Shown in pieces: positions 12,990 to 26,999 of a stretch of 64,000 bases of DNA; position 1 is the stretch's first letter, and every line of letters begins with the position of its first letter. Source of the DNA: Septoria linicola (lineage: Eukaryota > Ascomycota > Dothideomycetes > Mycosphaerellales > Mycosphaerellaceae); NCBI GenBank assembly GCA_024114885.1, contig CP099428.1, positions 558,001 through 622,000 of the forward strand. Reading direction: 5' to 3'. The notes below the pieces were generated by a model. The model saw nothing but the letters and a program-made list of their open reading frames with translations, made no database searches and was not told the DNA's origin. A program made the translations under genes and the position numbers.

Positions 12990-15900
12990 TAAGAAGCCGA
13001 AGGTAAGGCTACTATATGCCTTATAAGGAACTAGAAGTCGCGCTATATTACGCGTAATACGTCTAAGGTAACGCGGCCTTAGCGTAAGGACTTATTATAT
13101 AGGAAGATATAGTACTATAAGGATTATAGATAGAATAAAGAAACGCCTTAGGAACTACTATAGTACTAGCGCGTAGAGAAGGTAACGACCGACTCTACGT
13201 AGTATAGGCTATAAACGTATACGGGTATATGTTTAATACTAAAAAACTAGCTAAGAAAGAGCGCTAGGCCCTAAATTGCCTAAGGAAATTAGAATTATTA
13301 GTTAACTAGGAAGGAGCTACTATAGATTACTTATAAGATAGCTATTTCCTAGGAGCTATAAAAGGTTTATCCTTAATATCTATATTAGGATAGAGGATAT
13401 TAAGAAAGTTAGAGAAATAGTTAGAGTTACTAGCTTAGTTAAAATTACCTAACGTGCGCTCCTAGCGTAGATAGTCTAGCTCCTAGAGGCCTAACGAGAA
13501 ATTAAGCACGCTAGGGCGCTATATATCGAGTCCTTAGATCTCTTTAACTCGTAGACTAAAGGAGTAACTTGTTTTCGCGCCTATAGAAGAGGCGGACGAA
13601 TACGACTATTACTACCTTACCTAACTTACTATAAGCTACTACTTCTAAAGTAACTAGCCTATTATATCTTCTCTCGTAGATAGCTAGATCTCTAATAATA
13701 CTAAGGTAAAGAGCTAGTCTATAGATAGCGTTCTAGTAGAAGAGTATATCGATACTCGAGGATAGCTAGCTTAGTTAGGACCTATTTAGTAACCTATAAT
13801 AGGCACCTAGCTAGAGTTCGCTTCCTTCTTATAGTAAGTCCTCGAAGCGAATAAACTAAAGCCGCCTATACTAGGTACTAATTAAAACTACTACTTTACT
13901 AGAGAAAATACTACTAAGTTCTTAGAATAGTTTAAGTTAATAAGTAAGTACTATAGTCTCTAGGAGCCTTCGTACGAGGACACTATTAAGCGCCTTATTA
14001 TTAACTACTATATTATACTACGTCTAGAGATTCGGCGTTTAGAGTATAAGTTATAAGAGATATTCGAGACTACCTTTCTTAATTACTTTATTAAGAGTAA
14101 TACCTACTATCTTATTCGATCTAGAGAGTACCTAGAGTAGCTCTACTAAAAGAGGAAGGTAGAAGGTAATAACTTAAAAGAGTTCCTTCGCTAGTTCCGT
14201 CTTACTTTAGACTCTATTAACCTAGAAGATATAAGTAAGCGTAAGAGATTAAGGCTCTTACTAAATAGAGTACCGGTAGCGATATCTAAGAAACTCTATA
14301 CTAAGTATAGAATCTACCTATATAAGCTAGAGACCTATAAACTATTTAAGAAGATCTTTAAGTTAGCCGAGGACCTTATTAAAGAAGAAGATAGTTTCTA
14401 GACAGAGTAGGCTCGTAACTATAGTTAACTTAAGTCCTTATAGAAGTCTATTATAGAAGGCCGACCTATAGAAGCTATAGAAGTTATAGTTAGACTAATA
14501 TAGACTAATAACGACCTAGTCTATAACTTTAATAAGTTAACTATTAATAATCTAACACTTCTAAAGTAGAAGGGCGAGCGTAGCTTAGTCTCTACGCCTA
14601 TTTAACCTACTAGGCAATATATATCGCCTACTATCTAAGATAATAGTAACTAATAGTAATAGTAGGCTATAACGATTAGGGCGTACTTAGGGTATATTTC
14701 GCTATAGGTCGTAGAGTATATAAAAGGTCGCTACTATATCTACTATAGATTAGACTATATAGCTAACTTCTACTCGTTAATCGAGTATATAATTACGTAA
14801 GGATAGTTGACCTATAATATTAATAAGAGGTTAATAGTCAAGGGTATAACTAGTAAGTATATTATAATCTAGTATCTAAAATAGGATAGGATAACGCCTT
14901 AGATCTTCTATATTAACTAGGCATTACGTCTTTATAGGATAGGAGGCTAGGCTATAGAGTATCTAGACTACCTAGTAAGCGATAGGTAGCGTTAATAGTA
15001 GACTAACTACGATATAACATAAGTAGTTCTAGGTTCTATTAAGAGAAGCTCCGATTAGACGCCTTATAGTACCTTAGATTACTAGAATACGCCTATAGTA
15101 CTATTAAAGCTGTCCGGCCCTAGAGGCCCGACTATCTAGATAGGCGCGCTAAAGGTCGTATAGATTAACTACGCGCGATCTATATAGATTATTAGTGTTC
15201 CTAGGCCTAAAGTATACTTTATAGAGTAGGACCTTAATAGGAGACATACTAGGGTTAAGGATTTAGAAGATAAGGACGCGCCTATCTATACTAACGTAGT
15301 ACGGATTAGTAAGGGTAAGGCTAAGGAGGCCGAGAAGCGAGCGCTAGTACCTATAATTCTAAAGTCTTAAGAGAAAGTACTTAAAGGAAGAATTTAGGCT
15401 TAGCGTGACGCTATATATACCTATAGGCCGACTAGGTATAGTATTCGTAAGGAAAGGCTTAAGGATATATATAACGACTTAGTCGATAGAGTAAACGAAG
15501 AGGATTAGTAGTAGCGAGATACTACTAGGTCTTAGACGTTAGAAGATAGTACTATCGACTATATTAATAAGAGTATAGAAGACAAGGAACCTACTCTAGT
15601 TACGCCTCCTATTTATAAGGTAAAGAAAGCTCTTAAGAAGTAGAGGCTAGATAACTAGGTAAGGTCTAAGGCACGCGTAGAGGACGATATAGCTCTAAGA
15701 GCTTAGAAGCTAGAGATAAAGCTACTATGTCGTCTACTATAGACCCTATTTCCTATTACGCTTACTAAGTATATTATACTCGGAGGTATTAAGCTATCGC
15801 TTAAAGGACTATAGGCTTCTATCTATATAGATAACGATGAGTTATAGGAAGCTCTTACTCGCTAAACTATAGATGTCTATATAGCTAGTATAGAACTTAG

Positions 15901-17200
15901 CTAATAATTTAATAATAGGCTACCTACTAAGATATAGGGATAGAGATTACTACTATACCGAGTATATTCTCTTCTTAAGGAATTAGTACTAGAAGGCTAG
16001 TATAAACCTTACGCGAGATATAATATAGTTACTATTAATAGAGGTATTATAGTATATACTAGTAAGGCTAATCTATAAGAGGAGCTATACGAGTAATTAG
16101 TAGTAGTCGACCTATCTAGCGTTACTTAAGACGTCCTCGTAGCGCCTCTAATCTAGGTAGATATTTAGTTAAATAGTAAGCTTAGTACTAAGGACGGCTT
16201 AATTAATAAAGGTACTAAGTCTACTATAATAGACTAAGTAGTAGCTAGAAGATATAGATTAGCTATTTAGACAGATATCCTAGAGATTAACCTATCTACT
16301 ATAAGAGGTCTAGCTCGGATAATAGGTATCTATAGGAAGGTAAACGTTAACGTTTTTAGCGTTAAATACGTTATACTGGTCTTTATCTTAGTACTTTCTA
16401 AGAACGCCGAACTAGTACTAGTCCTCTTAGATAGAGCGTAGGCGATAAAGGTCTACCTATAGTCTAAGAACTACGATAATAGTACTTAGAAAGGTACTAT
16501 CTATTATAGGAATAGCGAGTCGGTTACCTTTATAGGTATAGTCGGAACCTAGAGATACTAGACTATCGATAAGTTTCTTAGTAAAGATAGCGCTTTAAAA
16601 TAGTAGGCGGACTTAGGCTAGCTACTACGATATCTACCTACTATATAGCTCTAGTAGGAATAGGAAGACTAGGCCTAATAGGACGCCTCGATTCTATCTA
16701 GCTCTTAGAGCTAGACTAAAATCTCGATACCTAGAGCGACGATTAGTTATCTACTATAATCGAGGACAGAGGCGATAACCTTTTAGATAATACGATCCTT
16801 ATAGTAGTAGAGTATAATAGGTAAGCTAGCTATATTAGGGCGTATTATACTTCTATATACTACTATCTATAGAATTCCTATCTAAAGGTTCGAGCCTTTA
16901 CTATATATAAGCGTAAGGTAAATAAGGTTAGGCCTATAGACCTAAGCGTAAATTAGATAGATAGTAGTAGCGCTAGTAGTAACTATCGCTAGAAGTAGGA
17001 GTAGCTAGCGTAGGAAAGTAAACTACTACTAGGTATAAAGCTATTCGATAGTAAGTACCTTATTAAGAAGTTCTCTAACCTACTAAAGGCGAGTAGGTTA
17101 ACTCTAGAAGTAATAGTAGGCGTTACTACTAGCGTAGAACTATAACCTAGAGAGCGCTAGATACTAGAGAAGATACTCTTTAACTAAGAAGTAGTACTAG
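12990..17200 (+). pseudogene. gag-protease region of gypsy copy 2
   Basis: Starts directly after LTR 2 with TAAGAAGCCGAAGG; no canonical TGG primer-binding start is visible. A capsid/nucleocapsid frame follows with a CX2CX4HX4C zinc knuckle at 14,732-14,773, in which every Cys and the His now reads Tyr (TGC to TAC, CAT to TAT), as expected from RIP. Protease-type sequence lies near 16,200-16,350. The frame ends at CTAG (17,197-17,200), where copy 3 is inserted. The RT, RNase H, integrase and first half of ORF3 of this copy are missing; it resumes at 44,968 inside ORF3. Confidence 0.75.
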
Positions 17201-17642
17201 TATAGCGCGTAAACCTATAACTAACCTAGAGGTAGTAGTATATAAGTCTATACGTAGGTCGTAGGGCCGGAGTCGGGCGATAGCCCTATATAGTAGTTAG
17301 TAGTAGGTGTAGTAGGTAGATTAGTAGCGTGCCTACGGCGCGTAGTCGCGGAGGTGTACGTTAGTAGCTATAGTAGGCCGTATAGGCTATAAGCCTATTA
17401 GGATCGTATAGTAGCGGCGCTAGTAGAGGATAGGTAGGAAGTAGAATAAGTTATTAAATAATACTATATTATATAATCGCTAAGTAGTAACCTAAGTAGT
17501 CCTCTCTAACCTTAGTAGTAGTAGTATAAAGGATGATTTTTCCTCTCCTCTATAGTAAGCTCGAAAATCGCCTTTATACGTATAGGCGGTAGTAGCTACT
17601 ATAGGCCTACCTACTAGGTATAAGGACGCCTACCGCGTTATA
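17201..17642 (-). repeat. LTR 3: 3' LTR of gypsy copy 3
   Basis: 442 bp, minus orientation, followed by the complementary polypurine tract TCCTTCCCTCTAT. The left flank duplicate is CTAG (17,197-17,200), matching CTAG at 44,964-44,967 after LTR 7. Confidence 0.85.
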
Positions 17643-17696
17643 TCCTTCCCTCTATAGAAGTCTCGCTAGAGATATTAAAAACAATAGTATAGAGTA

Positions 17697-18998
17697 TTAT
17701 AGAAATAAGTTATCGTCTCTCTTAAACTCCTCTCTATACCTCTATATCTCTATACTTTATCGGTCCTTACGCTACTCTATTAGGCCTCTAGGGGCCGGAC
17801 GGAATCTACGCCTAGCTGCCTAGTTATTATTAGCCTACTCGAAGAGCTCTCTTATATCGGTAGTAGTAGAGAAGTTAGCTACTAGTCGCTTTATAAAATC
17901 CTTATTATTAGCGTAGAAGCTAGTCTCTAGGAACATCGCGGTCTCTAGGTCTTTAATATAGGCTATAAGGATATAATAGTTACTTAGCGTAGACTTATAG
18001 TAGGCCTCTAAACGAGTATAGAATACGTCGGCGGAGTAGGTAATCTAGCCTATAGTATCGAAGACTACTATAGGATCGTCCTAGCGTCGTATACCTACGA
18101 GGGCCTAACTAAGATATATAGCTAGTATTAACTTATCTAAAGTAAGGAAGCGGTAGAGGATTACTCTATAGTAGTTAGAGTAACCGGATAGGGAGGTATA
18201 CCTAGGTATAAGGTCGTAGTAAGCGTCTCGTAGCTAAGAGTACGTACTAGAAGCTTCTCTAATCTCGAGGTAGTTAGTATCTAGGTCTACCTTATAAAAC
18301 TAAAGTAGGATAGTTATCTACTTATCGACCTTATTTTCCTTAGAACTATATAGTAGTATAGAGGACGATACCCTAGCCTCTCCCTACTTTACTAGTACTA
18401 TAGACTATCTCCTAGTATATTCCTAGATAGGACTTAGTAGGTTAATATCTTCCTTCTATATATACTACTCCCTAATATCCTCTATAAAGCCTCTACTAAG
18501 TAATCCTCTATCTCCTAGTCTCTCTACCTATACTATAAAAACTCGTTAGTAGTATAGACCTTTAACTAATTTAGTATAATTAGTATAGGTCTTATTTATA
18601 AAGGAAACCGTATCTTAAACTTACGATACGCCGTAGCCTCTAGCTATATCTATAATACTAAGGTCGATATACCGGAAACTCTTATAAGACTAATTGGACC
18701 TATCTTTTATTAGTAGGTAGATATACTTAGTATAGTATAGGTAGGAAACTAGGTTCGTAGCGTAATCTAGTCGGTAGTAGACATATATTATCTAGTATAT
18801 AGGGTCCTAGCGAATTAGCTACTAAATACCGCTATAGAACATATTCCTATACTAGCCTATATTACGATTACTACTAATCTTACGTAGATACTAGTCGTAT
18901 ATAGCAAACTCCTTACTAATTAGGTCCTTAACTAGCTCTAACTAACTAAATAAGTCGTACGTAGCCGTACCTTCTCTAAAGTATACCTCTAGTACTAG
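17697..18998 (-). pseudogene. ORF3 of gypsy copy 3, C-terminal half
   Basis: Reverse complement of the last about 1.3 kb of ORF3. It is broken at CTAG (18,995-18,998) by insertion of copy 4 plus copy 5; the N-terminal half continues at 35,500. The break lies at exactly the ORF3 position at which copy 2 resumes (44,964), so one palindromic site was hit twice in different copies. Confidence 0.65.
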
Positions 18999-19440
18999 TA
19001 TAATATAGTAGGCGTCCTTATACCTAGTAGGCGGGCCTATAGTAGCTACTACCGCCTATACGTATAAGGGCGATTTTCGAGCTTACTATAGAGGTTAGGG
19101 ATAATTATCCTTTATACTACTACTACTAAGGTTAGAGAAGACTACTTAGGTTACTACTTAGCGATTATATAATATAGTATTATTTAATAACTTGTTCTAC
19201 TTCCTACCTATCCTTCGCTAGCGCCGCTACTATACGATCCTAATAGGCTTATAGCCTATACGGCCTACTATAGCTACCGATGTATACCTCTACGACGACG
19301 CGACGTAGGCACGCCGCTAATCTACCTACTATACCTACTACTAACTACTACGTAGAGCTATTACTCGACTCTAGCCCTATAACCTACGTATAGACTTATA
19401 TACTACTACTCCTAGGTTAGTTATAGGTTTACGTACTATA
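18999..19440 (+). repeat. LTR 4: 5' LTR of copy 5 (probably fused with the 5' LTR of copy 4)
   Basis: 442 bp, plus orientation. Its left flank CTAG (18,995-18,998) pairs with CTAG at 35,496-35,499, the right duplicate of copy 4, not with the right duplicate of copy 5 (30,279-30,282). A single LTR therefore serves two elements. Confidence 0.8.
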
Positions 19441-22400
19441 TAAGGAGCCGAAGGTAGAGCTACTATACGCCTTATAAGGAACTAGAAGTCGCGCTATATC
19501 GCGCGTAATACGTCTAAGGTAACGTAGCCTTAGCGTAAGGACTTATTATATAGGAAGATATAGTACTATAAGGATTATAGGTAGAATAAAGAAACGCCTT
19601 AGGAACTACTATAGTACTAGCGCGTAGAGAAGGTAACGACCGACTCTACGTAGCGTAGGCTATAAACGTATATAGGTATATGTTTAATACTAAAAACTAG
19701 CTAAGGAGGGGCGCCGAGCCTCGAATTATCTAAGAAAATTAGAATTATTAGTTAACTAGGAAGGAGCTACTATAGATTATCTACAAGGCGGCTATTTCCT
19801 AGAAGCTATAAAAGGTTTATTCTTAATATCCGTATTAGGACAGAGGATATTAAGAAAGTTAGAGAAATAGTTAGAGTTACTAGCTTAGTTAAAATTGCCT
19901 AACGTATACCTCTAGCGTAGATAGTCTAGCCCCTAGGGGCCTAACGAGGAATCAAGTACGCTAGAGCGCTATATATCGAGTCCTTAGATCCTTTTAACTC
20001 GTAGACTAAAAGAGTAACTTGTTTTCGTACCTATAGAAGAGGTAGACGAATACGACTATTACTACCTTACCTAACTTACTATAAGCTACCGCTTCTAAAG
20101 TAACTAGCCTATTATATCTTCTCTCGTAGATAGCTAGATCTCTAATAATTCTAAGGTAAAGAGCTAGTCTATAGATAGCGTTCTAGTAGAAAGGTATATC
20201 GATACTCGAGGATAGCTAGCTTAGTTAGGACCTATTTAGTAACCTATAATAGGTACCTAGCTAGAGTTCGCTTCTCTCTTATAGTAAGTCCTCGAAGCGA
20301 ATAAGCTAAAGCCGCCTATACTAGGTACTAATCAAAACTACTACTTTACTAGAGAAAATACTACTAAGTTCCTAGAGCGGTTTAAGTTAATAAGTAAGTA
20401 CTATAGTCTCTAGGAACCTTCGTATAAGGACACTATTAAGCGTCTTATTATTAACTACTATATTATACTACGTCTAGAGATTCGGCGTTTAGAGTATAAG
20501 TTATAGAAGATATTCGAGACTACTTTCCTTAATTACTTTATTAAGAGTAATACCTACTATCTTATTCGATCTAGGGAGTATCTAGAGTAGCTCTACTAAA
20601 AGAGGAAGGTAGAAGGTAATAACTTAAAAGAGTTCCTTCGCTAGTTCCGTCTTACTTCGGACTCTATTAACCTAGAAGATATAAGTAAGCGTAAGAGATT
20701 AAGGCTCTTACTAAATAGAGTACTAGTAGCGATATCTAAGAAACTCTATACTAAGTATAGAATCCACCTATATAAGCTAGAGACCTATAAACTATCCGAG
20801 AAGATCTTTAAGTTAGCTAAGGACCTTATTAAAGGAGAAGATAGTTTCTAGATAGAGTAGGCTCGTAACTATAGTCAACTTGAGTCCTTATAGAAGTCTG
20901 TTATAGAAGGCTAACCTATAGAAGCTATAGAAGTTATAGTTAGACTAATATAGACTAATAACGACCTAGTCTGTAACTTTAATAAGTTAACTATTAATAA
21001 TCTAATACTTCTAAAGTAGAAGGGCGAGCGTAGCTTAGCCCCTACGCCTATCTAACCTGCCGGGCAATATATGTCGCCTACTATCTAAGATAATAGTAAC
21101 TAATAGTAATAGTAGGCTATAACGATCGAGGCGTACTTAGGGTATGTTTTACTATAGGTCGCGGAGTATATAAAAGGTCGCTACTATATCTACTATAGAT
21201 TTAACTATATAGCTAACTTCTACTCGTTAGTCGAGTATATAATTACGTAAGGATAGTTGACCTATAACATTAATAAGAGGTTAATAGTTAAGGGTATAAC
21301 CGGTAAGTATATTATAATCTAGTATCTAAAATAGGACAGGATAACGCCTCGGATCTTCTATATTAACTAGGTATTACGTCTTTATAGGATAGGAGGCTAG
21401 GTCGTAGTATACCTAGACTACCTAGTAAGCGATAAGTAGCGTTAATAGTAGACTAACCGCGATATAACGTAAGTAGTTCTAGGTTCTGTTAAGAAAAGCT
21501 CCGATTAGACGCCTCGCGGTACCTTAGATTACTAGAATACGCCTACGGTACTATTAAAGCTATCCGGCCCTAGGAGCCCGACTACCTAGATAGGCGCGCC
21601 GAAGGTCGTATAGGTTAACTACGCGCGATCTATATAGATTATTAGTGTTCCTAGGCCTAAAGTATACTTTATAGAATAGGACCTTAATAGAAGATATACT
21701 AGAGTTAAGGATTTAGAAGATAAGGACGCGCCTATCCGTACTAACGTAGTACAGATTAGTAAGGGCAAGGCTAAAGAGGCCGAGAAGCGAGCGCTAGTAC
21801 CTATAATTTAGAAGTCTTAAGAGAAGGTACTTAAAGAAAGAATTTAGGCTTAGCGTAATACTACGTATACTCGTAGGCTAACTAGGTATAGTATTCGTAA
21901 GGAAAGGCTTAAGGATATATACGACGACTTAGTCGATAGAGTAAACGAAGAGGATTAGTAGCGGCGAGATACTACTAGGTCTTAGACGTTAGAAGACAGT
22001 ACTATCGACTATATCGACGAGGATATAGAAGACGAGGAACCTACTCCGGTTACGCCTTCTATTCGTAAGGTAAAGAAAGCCTCTAAGAAGTAGAGGCTAG
22101 ATAACTAGGTAAGGTCTAAGGTACGCGTAGAGGACGATATAGCTCTAAGAGCTTAGAAGCTAGAGACAAAGCTACTACGTCGTCTACTATAGACCCTATT
22201 TCCTATTATACTTACTAAGTACATTATACTCGAAGGTATTAAGCTATCGCTTAAAGGACTATAGGCTTCTATCTATATAGATAACGACGAGTTATAGGAA
22301 GCTCTTACTCGCTAAACTATAGATGTCTATATAGCTAGTATAGAACTTAGCTAACACTTTAATAATAGGCTACCTACTAAGATATAGGGATAGAGGTTAC

Positions 22401-23646
22401 TATTATACCGAGTATATTCTCTTCTTAGGGAATTAGTGCCTAAAGGCTAGTATAAACCTTATACGAGATATAATATAGTTACCGTTAATAGAGGTGTTAT
22501 AGTATATACTAGTAAGGCTAATCCGTAAGAGGAGCTATACGAGTAATTAGTAGTAGTCGACCTATCTAGCGTTACTCGAGACGTCCTTATAGCGCCTCTA
22601 ATCTAGGTAGATATTTAGTTAAATAGTAAGCTTAGTACTAAGGACGGCTTAATCGATAAAGGTACTAAGTCTACTATAATAGACCGAGTAGTAGCTAGAA
22701 GGTACGGATTAGCTATTTAGATAGATATTCTAGAGATTAACCTATCTACTATAGAAGGTCTAGCCTAGATAGTAGGTATCTATAAGAAGGTAAACGTTAA
22801 CGTTTTTAGCGTTAAATACGTTATACCGGTCTTTATCTTAGTACCTTCTAAGGACGCTGAACTAGTACTAGTCCTCTTAAGTAGAGCGTAGGCGATAAAG
22901 GTCCGTCTATAGTCTAAGAACTACGACGATAGTACTTAGGAGAGTACTATCTATTATAGGAATAGCGAGTCGGTTATCTTTATAGGTACGGTTAGGACCT
23001 AGGGATACTAGACTATTAATAAGTTTCTTAGTAAAAGTAGCGCTTTAAAATAGTAGGTAGACTCGAGCTAGCTACTACGATATCTGCCTACTATACGGCT
23101 CTAGTAGGAATAGGAAGACTAGGCCTAATAGGACGCCTCGATTCTATCTAGCCTCTAGGACTAGACTAAAATCTCGATACCTAGAGCGATAATTAGTTAT
23201 CTACTACGATCGAGGACGGAGGCGATAACCTTTTAGATAATACGATCCTTATAGTAGTAGAGTATAATAGGTAGGCCGGCTATATTAGGATATATTACAC
23301 TTCTATATACTACTATCTATAGAATCCCTACCTAAAGGTTTAGGCCTTTACTATATATAAGCGTAAGGTAAATAAGGTCAAGCCTATAGACCTAAGCGTA
23401 AATTAGATAGATAGTAGTAGCGCTAGTAGTAACTATCGTTAGAAGTAGGAGTAGCTAGCGTAGAAAAGTAAACTACTACTAGGTATAGGGCTATTCGATA
23501 GTAAGTACCTTATTAAGAAGTTCTCTAACCTACTAAAAGCGAGTAGGTTAACTCTAGAAGTAATAGCGGGCGTTACTACTAGCGTGGAACTATAACCTAG
23601 AGAGCGCTAGATACTAGAGGAGATACTCTTTAACTAAGAAGTAGTA
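19441..23646 (+). pseudogene. gag-protease region of gypsy copy 5
   Basis: A former Gag-Pro polyprotein part. A CX2CX4HX4C nucleocapsid zinc knuckle lies at 21,182-21,223, with its three Cys and one His all converted to Tyr codons. The retropepsin is visible at about 22,650-22,800: I-D-K-G-T-K-S-T-I-I-D-R followed by a R-Y-G-L-A-I stretch. This is the usual D-S/T-G flap layout, but with Lys at the middle position, which RIP does not explain. No certain start codon can be given. The part ends at an unoccupied self-insertion site (TAGTACTAG, about 23,642-23,650) that was used in copies 1 and 2. Confidence 0.75.
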
Positions 23647-26600
23647 CTAGCGACTAGGTTCGCTTATCTTAGGCGAGTCCGTCCTAAGGTAGCGCCTCCT
23701 TATATAATCTATATAGTAGAGTATATACTATAGTAACACCTAGGATTCCACTTAAACCTATCTCTTTATACTATAGTAGAGTAGATACTATAGAAGCGTC
23801 TAGATATAGGAACTCTTAAGTTTAGCTACGAGGCCTATCGTAATCTATACTTTCTAGTCGCTAAAAAGGATATAGGTTCGTATCGTCTAATTAACGATAC
23901 ATAGTTAATTAATAAGGTTACGATTAGAGATACGTACCTGCCTCCTAATATAGACTTATTTTCTAAGTATTTTATAGGTTACTAGGTAGCTAGTATACTT
24001 GATATCTTCTCTAGCTATAACTAAGTTCTATTAGATCTAGAGAGTAAGGACCTTACTAGATTCGACTACGCCTTTAGATTACTTCGGATAACTACTATTC
24101 TATAAGAGGCGACTAATTCTGTTACCTAGTTTGTCTATATAGTTAACTATATACTATTTAATTACCTATCCTATAGAGTACTACTATTCCTTAATAATTT
24201 TAGAGTCAAGGGTCTAAAGACTACTTATAATAATAAGGAGTTAGAACCGGGCCTTCGTAGGTATATTATAGAGTATATCGTTAACCTTAATATAGTAATT
24301 ACGGATATTAAGCGCGTAGGTATAACTATTACGGTCAAGAAGTTACAAATTCTAATACTAAGGATCAAGGTAGTAGGATACGTTACTAATACTGTAGGGC
24401 GCTATCTAGATACTATCCGAGTAGCTAATCTAGTCAACTAGCCGACGCTAACTAATTAGAAGGAAGTACGGGTTTTCGTTAGTATAGTTATCTACTTCTA
24501 TATTTAGATCCCAGGTTTTGCTACTATAACGATCCTACTATATAGGCTTATAAAGAAGGATAAGGAATTCGTCTAGACGCCTATTTATAAGGAGGCGAAG
24601 TAGACCTACGTCCGTTATCTAATCTAGGCTCCTACCTTAGTAGCTATTAATTACGATAAGGTAGCTAGCGAGATTATCGTAGCCGTAGATACTAGTAAGA
24701 TCAGATAGAGAGCGATCCTTATATAGATAGTTAATAGACAAAGATACCTAGCTAAGTACGAGAGCGGTACGTAGAATACCGCCTAGAGAGGGTATAGCGC
24801 TAATAAGAAGGAATGTCTTAGAGTTAAGAAGGTACTTACTAAGTTAAAGCCTTAGCTATTTAGGGTGCATTTTATTCTTAAAGTAGATACTAATACGCTC
24901 GTTTACTAGCTTAATAAGGGAGCTACGGATTTGCTTAATACTATAGTTACGCGATAGATCGTATAGATCTAGCTCTTTACGTTTAAAGTTAGGTACGTTC
25001 TAGGTAGGAAGTATACTAGTCCTAATACGCTATCTAGGAGGCTAGCTAGTACTAAGGATAATGTTATAGAGGACGAGGATAAAGAAGCTCTCGTAGATAA
25101 GGCCTTCTTCTAGGCATATACGTCTAAGATTTCCGTCTAGCCCTAGAGGCCTAATAGAGATAAAATCGATTCTATCTTCTAGGAGGATATTAATAGCGAC
25201 CTAGGCGTATAGAAGTACTAGGCTAAGGCCGTCGCCTTTATCCTACTTCGTAGGAGACGCTCGAATTATATATCTAAGTCGGAATACTACCGCTTTAGTA
25301 AGATAGCTAAGAAGTTCTTAGTTATCGATAAGAAGCTATACTAGTAGCTATATAGATAGGCCCCTTAGTAGAGAGTTATTAAAGACGACACGATATAGAA
25401 GCTAATCGTTAAGGAGATCTATAAGTTAAGTAGCTATAGGAACGCCGATTCTATATACTATATCCTTAGGTTAAAGTACTAGTAGAACGGTATATATACG
25501 TAATACGCTATATATTTCCGCTAGTACGAGGACTATAATCTAAGGAATAGTATACCTCGACCTAGCCCTATAGTAGAGGTATAAGTCTAAACTATAGAAG
25601 AGCGCTAGTATATAGACGGCGTCTATATCGATAAGCGCGAGTCCTTAATTATTACTAGGGAAGGGGTATCGCGATAGCTAGAGGCTAAGATCTACTATTA
25701 TACCGCGCGAGGAAATAGTACTACTAAGAAGATATCTACGAAATAGATTACCGACTTTCTTTAAAAGAATATATACTACTAATAGGGCGCTCTATTTAAG
25801 ATTATACTAGACAATACTAATATTAATAATAGTATAGAGGTTTCTACGCTTCTTACTACGTATAGCGTAAAGAGGCTAAGGATTTCTATCTACCGACTAT
25901 AGAGCGCTACTATTATAGAGGTAGGACATAAGACTATCCTATCTACCCTATCTAAGTTATCTAAGAGTAGTTTATAGGCTTAGGCACTATACCTTCTAGC
26001 CGTACTATAGGCCGAGCGTACTACTTATAATAGTAGTACTAGCGAGACCTCTACTAAGCTAATAATTAGTAGAGAGGTAGTACTACCTATCGAGTTAGAA
26101 TACTATACCTTTAGAGTTAAGGATTAAGGATCGGTTTATATATATAAGGAGCTAATTACCCTTTAGGCTAAAGTACTTAAAGCTATATAGGATATAGAGA
26201 CTAGCGTCTCGGAGCGATAGACACGTATCTAAGAAGAGGCTAAGGACCGCTACGATAATTCTAGATACGTAGATTACGCTAAGTTTACTAAAAAATAGTT
26301 AGTTATAATCTACCGAGACGATCTTAAGATATCGCGATCGGACAAGCTTACTTTCTAGTAGCGAGGGCTATATAGAGTCTTAGAGTATAAGGAAGGTACT
26401 ACTTCCTATATCTTAGAAGACCTTAACAGTATAGTATTACCTACGTCGTATAATAAGGAATCTTTAAAAGATATACCTAGATATCGAGCCTTAGCTACGC
26501 TAGGTAGTAGCGAGGACGATAATATAGACGATTAACCGACTTAGTCGGGCTACGATATCTAGATCCTACTTAACCGTTCTAAGAAAGAGAAGAAAGGATA
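23647..26600 (+). pseudogene. pol: reverse transcriptase, RNase H and integrase of gypsy copy 5
   Basis: RT begins near 23,700. N-K-V-T-I-R-D-T-Y-L-P-P-N-I-D at about 23,905-23,955 is typical of Ty3/gypsy RT, followed by S-I-L-D-I-F-S and A-T-N-S-V. The catalytic F-L-D-D reads F-L-N-N (24,187-24,198), because TpG to TpA on both Asp codons turned GAT into AAT. RNase H follows (F-I-L-K-V-D-T-N-T near 24,875), ending in the tether-like L-G-R-K-Y-T-S-P-x-x-L-S-R-R at about 25,000-25,035. Integrase covers about 25,040-26,540 and ends with a Y-R-V-L-E-Y-K-E-G-T-T-S-Y-I-L-type domain. No chromodomain is seen. Confidence 0.85.
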
Positions 26601-26689
26601 AGAGAAGGAAGAGTTATATATAACCCTCTTACCGCTTCCGGTCGTCGTAGATATATAGTTTCCTTTATCTATTTCCTTTGTTTTACTTA

Positions 26690-26900
26690 CGATACGCGCC
26701 TTCCTCGTAGGTTACTTTACTTTACTTTTTTACTTTACTTTATAAAGTATTTACTAGTTTACTTTACCGGTTTACTTTATATTTACCTACTCTATATTAC
26801 TTACTATTATTGCCTATTTACCCTAGTTACGATTTACTTTCTATTAACCCTACTACCCTCTAGAACCTTTATTTACTCTGTAGGACTAGATACTTAAGTA
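26690..26900. repeat. TTTAC-rich spacer between pol and ORF3 (copy 5)
   Basis: Low-complexity tract of TTTAC/TTACTT units (for example TTTACTTTACTTTTTTACTT near 26,705-26,730). It separates the integrase end from ORF3 and recurs in all copies that retain this segment. It may have carried an internal promoter or splice signal for ORF3; that is inference. Confidence 0.6.
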
Positions 26901-26999
26901 ACTAGCTGCCTCTCTACCTTCTTCTTAATCTTAACTTCCTACTACTACCTACTAACAGCTATTAGGGCTACTAATAACCTCCTCCTACTTCTACTACCT

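Noticed and set aside
19441..19460. Primer-binding site directly after the 5' LTR
   Set aside because: The sequence starts TAAGGAGCCGAAGG; the usual TGG start cannot be restored by the RIP rule alone (TGG would become TAG), so no primer tRNA is assigned.
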